Assembly (NCBI GenBank): GCA_937944245.1
Contig: CALDYY010000076.1
Location: forward strand, 1 to 64,000
Origin: an uncultured Saprospiraceae bacterium
Lineage (GTDB): Bacteria > Bacteroidota > Bacteroidia > Chitinophagales > Saprospiraceae
Length of the DNA: 64,000 bases
Direction: 5' to 3'
Shown here piece after piece: positions 43,871 through 52,544 of this stretch. Below the pieces are notes generated by a model. It saw nothing but the letters and a program-made list of their open reading frames with translations. It ran no database searches and had not been told where the DNA came from. The translations under genes and the position numbers were made by a program. Within the stretch, counting starts at the first letter, position 1, and each line of letters opens with the position of its first letter.

Positions 43871-45520
43871 TCATAAGGAAAGTAAAAAAGAGCCTTGAAC
43901 GGTTCGTTCAATATCATCATCCATAATGAGCGTAGCTACATAAAGATAAATTCCTTCTGGTGAAAGCGTTCCACTATTCCTCCCATCCCACTTTACTTCC
44001 GACAAAAATGCTGCCTTATCAATAGCATATACTACTTCACCCCAACGATTGAATACTTTAAAAGAAGAAATCTGTTTTAAATCATTATTTCCGAGAATGG
44101 TAAAGTAGTCGTTTACACCATCGTCATTAGGTGAAAAAGCGTTAGGAATAAATACTTTATAATAGCTTAAATTCAGTTGTACTAAGCTGTCACAACCGTA
44201 TTGTGTTTTTAGTGTTGCCTCATAATTACCTTCATTATAAAAATTAAATTGCCCTACTTTATACGTTTCTCCTTCAAAGACTTTAGCGTTAACCTGAGTT
44301 TGTTGATTTTCAGCTACGGTAACATAAATGGTTACTACACTATCACAATTATTTACTGAGCGAATGGTTTCTGTATAGATTCCCTGCTGTGTGAAAACTT
44401 TTCCATTAAAAGAAAATGCTTCGTCTGGACAAATAATAGGCGATACGATGCTCGATTCCACAGGAACACTGTAAACGTATGCAGGTGTGAGCCAACAAGA
44501 AGCCCCATCTTGAATCATAGCTTGGTAAACACCTTCCTTTTGTTTTGGCTGATAAGTCGAATTTGTTGCCCCAACAATAGCAATGCCTTCTTTATACCAT
44601 TGATAAGTCAAATTATCTTCCTTCGGCACAACAAACTGAAAGTTATTATTGCACGGATGGTTTGCAGTAGTTATCTTATAATTAAAATCTCTTTCATCCG
44701 CTAAAATTAAATTATCAAAAAAATAATAGGTGTCTATTGAATCTCTAGGTAACTGATAGCAAGAAGGACCAATAGCTATGGCATAAATATCTTGAGATGG
44801 CGTAATGGTAATAGTCTTTTTCCACCAGTTGTTTGCACCAGAAGCAGGAACATTGCCGAGTTCAATCCAGTTATTATCGTTAGTAGGGCATCCAAAATAT
44901 TGATTGCCAATTCCAAATGGCAAGTAATCGCAATTTGTTGTACCGAAAAAAGTAACATTAGTTGGCGGTGAATTGTAATAATGAGTAAATCCTATATGAA
45001 ATTCAAATCTATATTTGACACGTGCTTTCAGTGGAGACAACAAACAAGCTCCAGTATATTCTTTCCAGTTTGGATTCTTGCTATTTCCATACCGTCCATC
45101 TCGATAACCCACGCAAGCATCCCCATCGGGAAAAGGCAAAGGTGGTGGCATCCCGTTCCAACCCATCCAACCGCAAGTATGCAAATAGTCCGTAGTAGCT
45201 TCTGAGGCTTGTATCCAACCATCAGCACAATAAAGTTGACTCCATCCTTTTGGACAGCAATTTTTTTCTTCAAAAGATGGATTAGGAATTAAAGAAACAG
45301 GCTCTGCTACTTTGCAAATACAATCAGCATCATTCAAATCTATCAAACTGTCGCCATCATCATCTATTCCATTAGCGCAATCTTCTACTAAGAGAGGCAC
45401 AACAAATTTCTTATGTGGCATCATACCTAAAGTTATGAACACTGAAAAGGTGCAGGCTAACAGTAACCACTGCCTAAAACTATTCAACAATATTTGGACA
45501 ACATCAAAATATTTGCTCAT
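43871..45520 (-). CDS. Gliding-motility-type secreted protein with T9SS type B sorting domain
   Basis: This is a 549-residue exported protein. A membrane-embedded signal lies at about residues 15-32. A Ca-binding-like segment ENDCANGIDDDGDSLIDLNDADC-type pattern (DDDGDSLIDLND) follows. A lectin-like or CBM-like domain begins NPSFEEKNCCPKGW. Middle Ig-like parts repeat NCDSVVTIYVTVAE and GCDSLVQLNLSYYK. The C-terminal 90 residues, FIPNAFSPNDDGVNDYFTI through VFNRWGEVVYA and SPEGIYLYVATLIM, are the gliding motility-associated C-terminal domain, a type B T9SS signal. The protein should be secreted and surface-attached. Adhesion is a reasonable guess, but the ligand is unknown. Confidence 0.9.
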   Translation of the reverse strand: MSKYFDVVQILLNSFRQWLLLACTFSVFITLGMMPHKKFVVPLLVEDCANGIDDDGDSLIDLNDADCICKVAEPVSLIPNPSFEEKNCCPKGWSQLYCADGWIQASEATTDYLHTCGWMGWNGMPPPLPFPDGDACVGYRDGRYGNSKNPNWKEYTGACLLSPLKARVKYRFEFHIGFTHYYNSPPTNVTFFGTTNCDYLPFGIGNQYFGCPTNDNNWIELGNVPASGANNWWKKTITITPSQDIYAIAIGPSCYQLPRDSIDTYYFFDNLILADERDFNYKITTANHPCNNNFQFVVPKEDNLTYQWYKEGIAIVGATNSTYQPKQKEGVYQAMIQDGASCWLTPAYVYSVPVESSIVSPIICPDEAFSFNGKVFTQQGIYTETIRSVNNCDSVVTIYVTVAENQQTQVNAKVFEGETYKVGQFNFYNEGNYEATLKTQYGCDSLVQLNLSYYKVFIPNAFSPNDDGVNDYFTILGNNDLKQISSFKVFNRWGEVVYAIDKAAFLSEVKWDGRNSGTLSPEGIYLYVATLIMDDDIERTVQGSFLLSL

Positions 45521-45678
45521 AAATTTTAATTTGTCAAGTAATATGGCAATTATTTTTGATTAGTCATATAATTTGGGGATTCATTTTTTGTTATAAAATA
45601 GTAAAATCTTATTTGATAAGCACTTGACAGATAGGTTAGAATCATAGCTTCCTCTTCTTACTCTTTTGTATTTTCATC

Positions 45679-45686
45679 TACCTTTG
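45679..45686 (+). promoter_or_regulatory. Candidate -7 promoter element for GlgB-like gene
   Basis: TACCTTTG followed by C matches TANNTTTG and the frequent TAYCTTTGC form seen in Bacteroidota. It is 24 bases before the start codon. The -33 region is not recognisable. Confidence 0.4.
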
Positions 45687-45710
45687 CAATTGTACTAAAC
45701 TATACATCGC

Positions 45711-47543
45711 ATGAATTACCTTCTCTCTACCCTGCTCGATAGGACGATTAGTTTCTTTGAACAACTGATTGGCAAAAAATATATATCAGGAATGGGGGCT
45801 ATTCCTCATACTGCTGGAGTTTATTTTCGTGTTTGGGCACCTCATGCACGAGAAGTATATGTTACTGGAAGTTTTGATAACTGGTCAAAAACAACTCACC
45901 GACTTAGGCATGAAGCTAATGGTTACTTTGGTGGTAATGTGCCTACCGCAAAAATTGGAGAGGAATATAAGTTTTATCTACAAACACCTTTTGGTAATTT
46001 TTTGCGCAACGACCCCTATTCCAAGCAAATGACAAACTCAGCAGGAAATAGTGTTATTTACGACTCAAGTTTTGATTGGGAAAATGATCATCATTTTAAA
46101 ATTGCTAACTGGAATGAATTAATCATTTATGAAATGCACGTCGGAACTTTTTATAGAAAAAATCCTAATGTACCAGGGAATTTGTACGATGCTATTGAAA
46201 AACTAGATTACCTCAAAGAGCTAGGTATTAATGCTATACAGCTAATGCCCATTACAGAATTTCCGGGCGATTTATCATGGGGATATAATCCAGCACATCC
46301 ATTTGCTGTGGAGTCAAGCTATGGCGGTCCGCTTGGGTTGAAAGAATTTATCAAAGCTGCACATAAAAAAGAAATGGCGGTTATCATAGATGTGGTATAT
46401 AACCACTTCGGTCCTAGCGATTTAGATTTATGGCAATTTGATGGATGGTCGCAAAACGGTGGCGGTGGAATCTATTTTTACAATGACTGGCGTGCCGAAA
46501 CTCCATGGGGACACACCCGTCCAGATTATGGTCGTCCAGAAGTACGGCAGTTCATTCGCGATAACGCCTTAATGTGGTTAGAAGAATTTCATGCAGACGG
46601 ACTGCGCATGGATATGACAGCTTACATAAGGAATGTGCGTGCGGACGGAAATCCACAAAACGACATCAAAGAAGGACACGACATGATGAGGTGGATTAAC
46701 CATGAAATTGATCAACGATTTTCGGGCAAAATTATCATTGCAGAGGATATGCACCAGCTACATTATGTCACTGAAAGAACCCAAAACGGCGGATTGGGTT
46801 ATGACACACAATGGGATGCTAAGTTTGTTCATACTATCAGGGAAGCACTAATTCAACCTGAAGATACAAGAAGAAAGTTACAAATGGTTGAATCCGCTAT
46901 TCACCATAAATACAATAGTGATGCTTTCAGGCGAATTGTTTACACAGAATCGCATGACGAAGTTGCCAATGGAAAAGCAAGGTTGCCAGAAGAAATTTCG
47001 CCAGGCAAAGCAGATAGCTGGTTCTCCAAGAAGAGAGCTGCTTTAGGCATGGTGATGGTGATGACCTCACCTGGTATCCCAATGATTTTTCAAGGACAGC
47101 CACTACTTAAAGATAAATGGTTTTCAGATACTTATCCTATTGATTGGCGCAGGATGGAACAGTTTAAGGGCAATGTAAAATTGTATCAGGATTTAATGCG
47201 GTTGCGACGCAACTGGTACAACCATACTCGCGGATTGCGGGGGCATCATGTAAAAACGATTTATGTTAGCCAAACACAAGGTATTTTAGCGTATCATCGT
47301 TGGGAAAATGGCGGTAAGAGAGATAGTGTAGTTGTTGTTCTTAATTTTTATAATCAAAAACAAGAGCAAATCATACTATCGTTTCCTGCAACAGGAAAGT
47401 GGACTACTCATTTTAATAGTGATTCAAGTATATATGACACAGAATACACTAATTACGGAACAAAGGAAGTCGTAACAGATCAATCGGGAAAAGGTGTTTT
47501 ACAAATTGCACCTTACAGCGCACTTATTTTGTCTCAAGTTTAG
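45711..47543 (+). CDS. GH13 alpha-glucan branching enzyme-like protein
   Basis: This 610-residue cytoplasmic protein is a GH13 enzyme with an N-terminal CBM48-like domain (about residues 28-115: YFRVWAPHAREVYVTGSFDNW). The catalytic barrel carries the conserved regions DVVYNHFGPSDL, GLRMDMTAYI with the nucleophilic Asp, IIAEDMHQ with the acid/base Glu, and YTESHDEVANG. The layout resembles glycogen branching enzyme GlgB and related trehalohydrolases. The region after the nucleophile (MTAYIRNVRADG) is not the textbook GlgB sequence, so branching versus other alpha-glucan activity should be treated as open. It is probably monocistronic; a PBP4 gene follows with its own -7 element. Confidence 0.8.
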   Translation: MNYLLSTLLDRTISFFEQLIGKKYISGMGAIPHTAGVYFRVWAPHAREVYVTGSFDNWSKTTHRLRHEANGYFGGNVPTAKIGEEYKFYLQTPFGNFLRNDPYSKQMTNSAGNSVIYDSSFDWENDHHFKIANWNELIIYEMHVGTFYRKNPNVPGNLYDAIEKLDYLKELGINAIQLMPITEFPGDLSWGYNPAHPFAVESSYGGPLGLKEFIKAAHKKEMAVIIDVVYNHFGPSDLDLWQFDGWSQNGGGGIYFYNDWRAETPWGHTRPDYGRPEVRQFIRDNALMWLEEFHADGLRMDMTAYIRNVRADGNPQNDIKEGHDMMRWINHEIDQRFSGKIIIAEDMHQLHYVTERTQNGGLGYDTQWDAKFVHTIREALIQPEDTRRKLQMVESAIHHKYNSDAFRRIVYTESHDEVANGKARLPEEISPGKADSWFSKKRAALGMVMVMTSPGIPMIFQGQPLLKDKWFSDTYPIDWRRMEQFKGNVKLYQDLMRLRRNWYNHTRGLRGHHVKTIYVSQTQGILAYHRWENGGKRDSVVVVLNFYNQKQEQIILSFPATGKWTTHFNSDSSIYDTEYTNYGTKEVVTDQSGKGVLQIAPYSALILSQV

Positions 47544-47574
47544 AAGAAAATCAAAAATGTTTATAGAAGAAATA

Positions 47575-47582
47575 TATTTTTG
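47575..47582 (+). promoter_or_regulatory. Candidate -7 promoter element for PBP4 gene
   Basis: TATTTTTG matches TANNTTTG, 34 bases before the preferred dacB start at 47617 and inside the long ORF of the track. This supports the shorter start. No -33 element is clear. Confidence 0.35.
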
Positions 47583-47616
47583 CTTTTGCATAACACAAAG
47601 TAAAAAATTTTATCAC

Positions 47617-48960
47617 ATGAAGCATTTTTTTTTACAATTTAGAATATTTTTTGTTTGTACTTTTCTTTTTTCTCCAGCGCTTCACAGTCAGAAAAAAAAT
47701 ATAAAAGAATTAGAAGAGAAAATAATAAATTCACCAGTATTTAGCCAAATATTTACAGGTTTTGCATTATACCATCCTAAGCAAGATAATTTTCTATATA
47801 CTCACGAGGCTGAAAAATATTACACGCCAGCCTCTAATACAAAATTATTTACCCTCTACACAAGCCTTGTTGTGCTTGGCGATTCTATTCCTACTTTAGT
47901 TTATCAAGAAACAGATACTGCTATTATTTTTTGGGGAGCAGGCGACCCCTCTTTTCTAAATCCGTTACTTCCAAAGGATACTAGTGTACTTTCTTTTTTA
48001 AAAAATACGACTAAAAAACTTTATTTTTCTGGACATAATTTTAAAGATGTACGCTTTGGTCCTGGTTGGTCTTGGGATGATTATAATTACACCTATCAAA
48101 CAGAAAAATCGCCATTACCGATATATGGAAATAACGTAACATTTAGTCAAAAAAATAATCAATTAGGGTTTAAAGCAATTCCCACTTTTTTCCAAAAAAA
48201 TGTGCAACTTAATCCTGATTTACCTAATCAAAGACCTCAGTTTTCAAGGGCTATGAATGAAAATAGTTTTGAATGTAACACGGCTGCACTAAGTGGTAAT
48301 AAAAAATATACCATTACCCTTCCATTCAGATATTCTGATGAACTTCTGGTGGCACTGTTAACAGATACTTTAAAAAAGCCTGTTTACTTACAGACCGACC
48401 CTATTCCCGCTTCGGATATTCAATATCTATACAGCAAAGTACCAGCAGATAGTATTTATCAATTAATGATGAAACAAAGTGATAATTTTGTGGCAGAGCA
48501 GCTATTAAATGCCTGTGCTAATAAACTATTCGGGGTGCAAGACCCCAATTTAATTATAGATTATGCTACCAAGAATTTACTTAATGATCTACCACACATT
48601 CCTCGTTGGGTGGACGGCTCGGGATTATCTCGTTATAATTTATTTACACCTAAAAGTATAGCCGTAATATTGAAAAAAATATACAATACTATTCCTCAAG
48701 AAAGATTATTCAATATTTTTGCTGCGGGTGGCGTTTCGGGAACAATAGAAAATTGGTATGCATCAGAAGGAAAGGCTGTACCTTATATCTATGCAAAAAC
48801 GGGAACTCTAAGCAATAAACACTGTCTAAGTGGTTATATTGTTACCAAAAAAAATGAAGTTCTAATATTTAGCTTTATGCACAATAACTATTTAGGAAGT
48901 ACCAATCCTATTAGAAGAGAGATGCAAAATGTACTAGAATATATTAGAGATAACTTTTAA
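47617..48960 (+). CDS. dacB: D-alanyl-D-alanine carboxypeptidase (PBP4/S13 family)
   Basis: This periplasmic penicillin-binding protein of the S13 family trims or cross-bridges peptidoglycan peptides. The catalytic SxxK motif is TPASNTKLF near the N-terminus, SDN appears in MKQSDNFVAEQLL, and the KTG motif is YAKTGTLSN. The ORF track begins at 47494, overlapping the preceding gene; the ATG at 47617 gives a signal peptide (MKHFFLQFRIFFVCTFLFSPALHSQ) and 447 residues. It is somewhat shorter in the inserted domain II than the E. coli enzyme. The ATE-like gene follows after 19 bases and may be co-transcribed. A -7-like TATTTTTG lies upstream. Confidence 0.92.
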   Translation: MKHFFLQFRIFFVCTFLFSPALHSQKKNIKELEEKIINSPVFSQIFTGFALYHPKQDNFLYTHEAEKYYTPASNTKLFTLYTSLVVLGDSIPTLVYQETDTAIIFWGAGDPSFLNPLLPKDTSVLSFLKNTTKKLYFSGHNFKDVRFGPGWSWDDYNYTYQTEKSPLPIYGNNVTFSQKNNQLGFKAIPTFFQKNVQLNPDLPNQRPQFSRAMNENSFECNTAALSGNKKYTITLPFRYSDELLVALLTDTLKKPVYLQTDPIPASDIQYLYSKVPADSIYQLMMKQSDNFVAEQLLNACANKLFGVQDPNLIIDYATKNLLNDLPHIPRWVDGSGLSRYNLFTPKSIAVILKKIYNTIPQERLFNIFAAGGVSGTIENWYASEGKAVPYIYAKTGTLSNKHCLSGYIVTKKNEVLIFSFMHNNYLGSTNPIRREMQNVLEYIRDNF

Positions 48961-48979
48961 TCTAAATATATAGTTTGAG

Positions 48980-49759
48980 ATGAGAATTTTCTTTTCAGAA
49001 AGCAATAACGATTATGCTACTTATACCTTTAATTACGCTATCTATGCTATTGCCGAACAACTGGAAGAATTAGAAAGCATTTACAATCAAGGATTTTTAC
49101 CTTACTCTAGCAACATTACACTTCAACGAGAAATTTTTTATTTAGCAAGAAGTTTGCGTGTAAATATAGCACAGTTCGAGGATTCTTCTGAAAACAGAAG
49201 AGTAGATAGAAAAGTGCAGGCTTTAAACATATCCTTTGAATTGATTCCTAAAAATGCAATTGACATAAATGATTCGGCATTTTTAGATTTCTGCTTGAGT
49301 TATGCTCAAGAGCGTTTCTCTAATAATGCAATGAATGAAGCGCGATTTAAGTATATTTTAAGTCGAGAAACAGGAACGCATTGGCTCGTATTTAAGCGCG
49401 AAGAAAAAGTATTAGCCTACGTCTTACTAGCCATTCATGGTAAAGCAATTCATTACTGGTATGCTTTTTTTGATGCTACTTACTTAGAAGAATATCCTTT
49501 AGGTAAATGGATTATGTGGCGAAGCATAAAATGGGCAAAAGAAAATAATTACGACCATGTTTATTTAGGCACTTGTTATGGAAATTCAGCATTATATAAA
49601 ACAAGGGACTTCAAAGGATTATCTTTTTTTGATGGTTATGGTTGGAATAATAGTATTAATACGTTAAAAGAATTATGCAAAACAGATGATGAACTAAAAA
49701 CAAGCGACCGATTCAAACTAGAAGCGAATCAAAATGAGATTATTACTTCATTATTGTAA
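48980..49759 (+). CDS. ATE/GNAT-like aminoacyl-protein transferase homologue
   Basis: This is a 259-residue protein related to arginyl-tRNA-protein transferases and the GNAT fold. The N-terminal EELESIYNQGFLPYSSNI resembles the Bpt/ATE opening. The C-terminal HYWYAFFDATYLEEYPLGKWIMWRSIKWAKENNYDHVYLGTCYG resembles the ATE C-terminal domain (FYDP...LGxY...LG). If active it would transfer an aminoacyl group from tRNA to an N-terminal residue, marking proteins for ClpAP-type degradation. A plain acetyltransferase is the alternative. It follows dacB by 19 bases and its 3' end overlaps the convergent flippase by 17 bases. Confidence 0.65.
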   Translation: MRIFFSESNNDYATYTFNYAIYAIAEQLEELESIYNQGFLPYSSNITLQREIFYLARSLRVNIAQFEDSSENRRVDRKVQALNISFELIPKNAIDINDSAFLDFCLSYAQERFSNNAMNEARFKYILSRETGTHWLVFKREEKVLAYVLLAIHGKAIHYWYAFFDATYLEEYPLGKWIMWRSIKWAKENNYDHVYLGTCYGNSALYKTRDFKGLSFFDGYGWNNSINTLKELCKTDDELKTSDRFKLEANQNEIITSLL

Positions 49760-51044
49760 GAATAACAGCAGCAATCAGTAAAACACTATATAAACCCAAC
49801 CATTTAGTATTGGTATATTGATGAATACTAATATTAAATTTTTGTTTCAAATAAACAGCATGCACTATCTTCTCAAAGGTATAAGCAATCATCGTACCCA
49901 GTGCAATTCCCATTAATCCCATATATTGAATAAGGAAAATACTGCTTAATACATTGATAAACAGTTCTATAATAGAAACCCTCATCACAAAGTTATTTTG
50001 GTCTAAACCAATTAATAAAGTATGTGGAAAGAAAAAACGGTTTACTAAAATCAATAAGTAAATACAAAATACATCAGCACTTTCTATAAAGGCGGCATTG
50101 AAAAAAAGTAAATATAATTCTCTACTAAAAATTGCCATTAAAATAGATAATGGGAAGAAAAGGTGCAATAAACGAGTTGACTTTTTTTTGAGTTCTTCTA
50201 GTGCCACTTCTACACCAACGGCAATTTGGGGTAAAATGGCATGACTAAAAGCAGTTGCCACTGCCAGTGTTAATGGTAACTCTCTAGCACCATAACGAAA
50301 AATAGCGAACTGTTTTTGGTCACCATCGTAGTACCAACCCACTAACCAACTATCAAATACTTGAGCAAAACCACCTAAAAGCGAATAAATAATAAGTGGT
50401 GAGGACAATTTTAATAATTCCCATAGCAAACTATAGTCAAAATGGATACGAGCATATCTAAACTGTAAAATACATACCCAAATGAACTTTATCATCGCTA
50501 AAATGGCTAAACCTATAAAACTTTCTTTAAAAGTGTAGCCTAAATAAATTGGGGCTAAAATAACCAAGAGGTGTACTCCAAAACTAAGCACCGCAAACCA
50601 AACAATAGGTAAAGCCTTGTTTTTGAGTAAATAAATTGTTTCTACTAGATAAGTTGGAATATTAAAAAATAAATAAATCAAAAATAAATTAAAATGACTT
50701 AATGAAGTTTGCTTGGTTAGCAGATAAACGATGTTTTGCTGCCCTAGAAATAAAATAGTAGTAGCGACCAAACTTAAAATAACAAAAAAAAGGAAAATTT
50801 GAAAAAAAATCTGCGCTTGTTCTTCATCAGTTTTTCTGGGGTAAAGTGTCAAAAAGCCTTGCGTCATGCCATTTACCCAAAAAAAACTGATAGAAAACAG
50901 TACGAACATCAGCATTTCGTAATTGCCGATTTCTACTTCGCTAATACCACTTTTAGCTAATAAAATAGCCGTTAGAATGATAGAAATTTGCCTAAGTACA
51001 TGAAATACTTGAAATGCACTAGAAGCAGTGAGTGAATATTTCAT
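49743..51044 (-). CDS. Polysaccharide flippase-type membrane protein (MVF/Wzx-like)
   Basis: This 433-residue integral membrane protein has about twelve to fourteen hydrophobic helices. It resembles the MOP/MVF-type polysaccharide exporters that flip lipid-linked sugars (Wzx), with the N-terminal IILTAILLAKSGISEVEIGNYEMLM and repeated aromatic-rich helices. Membership is inferred from topology and pattern rather than from a strict motif. No glycosyltransferase neighbours are present in the window, so it may be an orphan capsule or O-antigen flippase. It is 62 bases downstream of a saccharopine dehydrogenase-like gene on the same strand, with 17 bases of 3' overlap with the ATE-like gene. Confidence 0.75.
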   Translation of the reverse strand: MKYSLTASSAFQVFHVLRQISIILTAILLAKSGISEVEIGNYEMLMFVLFSISFFWVNGMTQGFLTLYPRKTDEEQAQIFFQIFLFFVILSLVATTILFLGQQNIVYLLTKQTSLSHFNLFLIYLFFNIPTYLVETIYLLKNKALPIVWFAVLSFGVHLLVILAPIYLGYTFKESFIGLAILAMIKFIWVCILQFRYARIHFDYSLLWELLKLSSPLIIYSLLGGFAQVFDSWLVGWYYDGDQKQFAIFRYGARELPLTLAVATAFSHAILPQIAVGVEVALEELKKKSTRLLHLFFPLSILMAIFSRELYLLFFNAAFIESADVFCIYLLILVNRFFFPHTLLIGLDQNNFVMRVSIIELFINVLSSIFLIQYMGLMGIALGTMIAYTFEKIVHAVYLKQKFNISIHQYTNTKWLGLYSVLLIAAVILTIMK

Positions 51045-51106
51045 ATACTTAGGCGTGAAATAAGATCAAATTCAATATAGAAAAATAGTAGGATAATAAT
51101 GAATTT

Positions 51107-52444
51107 TTAGTCAATAAATTCATCTTTCTTTTTAAAAGCCACACCATATTGCTCCATTTCTTCAAGTGCCGGTTTATAAAATTCACGCATTACAGGAACA
51201 TGTAACCCTTTAACAGTAATCTTTTTTTCAACAAAATATTTAGCAAAAATACCGATAGGTAATCCAATAATTTTAGACATAGCCGTATATATTCCATCTT
51301 CTCCGCTCAAGGTTAATGTAGCCGTTCTTCGTTTTTTCGCGCCATCAAGCAAATAATCAATTTCATGCTTCATCACAACCAAATCTTTCTCATCAGCATC
51401 AAGTTGCCATTTTTCGAGTAACAAATGCTCTAGTATTAGCGCTGGGGTAGCATTAGGTAGGTTAATTTTCTTTTTTCTGAACAATCCCAGCCAAGTTAGT
51501 TTATTCATAATCGGCGATTCTACATGCTCTCCCAGCAATTTTGCCACTCTTTCTTTAACTGAATTACCTTCTTCTTTACTAGAATAAGCATCCATCCATT
51601 CATGATAAGTAATTTCATCGGAATTTAATACAGGAAAATCTCCATCGGTCAAACCTAGCTGAATCAAAGCATTCCACGCTTCACAAAAACCAGGATAGCG
51701 CAACGTCCCTTTTAAAACATTAGGAATATTTTGCAAGCCATAAAATTCTCTATACAGCAGCGAATCTCGGTTAATGTAGGCTTCTAAGTTCCCTAAGCCA
51801 TCTATTTCGACCGTTTGCGTTTGTTGAAACAAGTTGCTGTAAGGAATAAACTTAAGCCTATTATTTTCTAAATACTGTGCTGTGCCTTGCCCTGCTAATA
51901 CCACATTTCTTGGATTCCAAGTAAATTTATAATCCCAAGGGTTTTCTTTATTTTTCTCAGCAATTAATCCTCCTGTATAAGATTTAAAGGAAAGAATTTT
52001 AGCTCCTTCCGCTCTAAGCTCATCTAATTCGTTTTTTGCAGACATATGATCTAGTCCCGGGTCTAAGCCCATCTCTCCCATGAACAAAAGTTCCTTATCT
52101 CGTGCTTCATCACCAAGACGGTACATCTCTTTAGTAACATAAGAAGAAGTAATGACGGGTTTATTTAATTTGATGCAATCGTACGCTACCTCCAAATGTA
52201 AATGCGCAGGCAGTAATGTAATCACCAAATCCGCTCTAGAGATAAGGTCTTTCTTGTCATTAGTTTTCATCACGTCTAGCCAAGTTGCTTGACCTCTAGG
52301 ATGCCCATTTATTTTTTGTTTTGCAGATTCTAAGTTAGTATCTGCTACCATAATATTCCACTTGTAAGCCTCTGCATGGTTAAGCATGTATTGGATGAGT
52401 GCAGCAGAAGAACGACCTGATCCTATGATTAAAACGCGATTCAT
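51107..52444 (-). CDS. Saccharopine dehydrogenase-like protein
   Basis: This 445-residue protein belongs to the saccharopine dehydrogenase/reductase (LYS9-like) family. A dinucleotide motif VLIIGSGRSSAALIQYMLNHA opens it, with ADLVITLLPAHLHLEVAYDCIKLNKPVITSSYV and GLDPGLDHMSA further on, the latter typical of the L-glutamate-forming branch. In that role it would cleave saccharopine to glutamate and aminoadipate semialdehyde in lysine catabolism. No lysine-ketoglutarate reductase is adjacent, so a different substrate is possible. It differs from the carboxynorspermidine synthase at 14322-15533, which is a LYS1-like paralogue. It precedes the flippase gene by 62 bases. Confidence 0.8.
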   Translation of the reverse strand: MNRVLIIGSGRSSAALIQYMLNHAEAYKWNIMVADTNLESAKQKINGHPRGQATWLDVMKTNDKKDLISRADLVITLLPAHLHLEVAYDCIKLNKPVITSSYVTKEMYRLGDEARDKELLFMGEMGLDPGLDHMSAKNELDELRAEGAKILSFKSYTGGLIAEKNKENPWDYKFTWNPRNVVLAGQGTAQYLENNRLKFIPYSNLFQQTQTVEIDGLGNLEAYINRDSLLYREFYGLQNIPNVLKGTLRYPGFCEAWNALIQLGLTDGDFPVLNSDEITYHEWMDAYSSKEEGNSVKERVAKLLGEHVESPIMNKLTWLGLFRKKKINLPNATPALILEHLLLEKWQLDADEKDLVVMKHEIDYLLDGAKKRRTATLTLSGEDGIYTAMSKIIGLPIGIFAKYFVEKKITVKGLHVPVMREFYKPALEEMEQYGVAFKKKDEFID

Positions 52445-52544
52445 AAAATCTATTAAAATTTAATAATCAAAAACAAGCCGCAATATAACGCATTCAATAG
52501 ATATTCATCCATTTTATTTTAGGGCTTGCTATCAGTAACTTTGG

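Noticed and set aside
47494-47616. 41-codon N-terminal extension of dacB
   Set aside because: It overlaps the preceding gene and buries the signal peptide; ATG 47617 gives a proper export signal.
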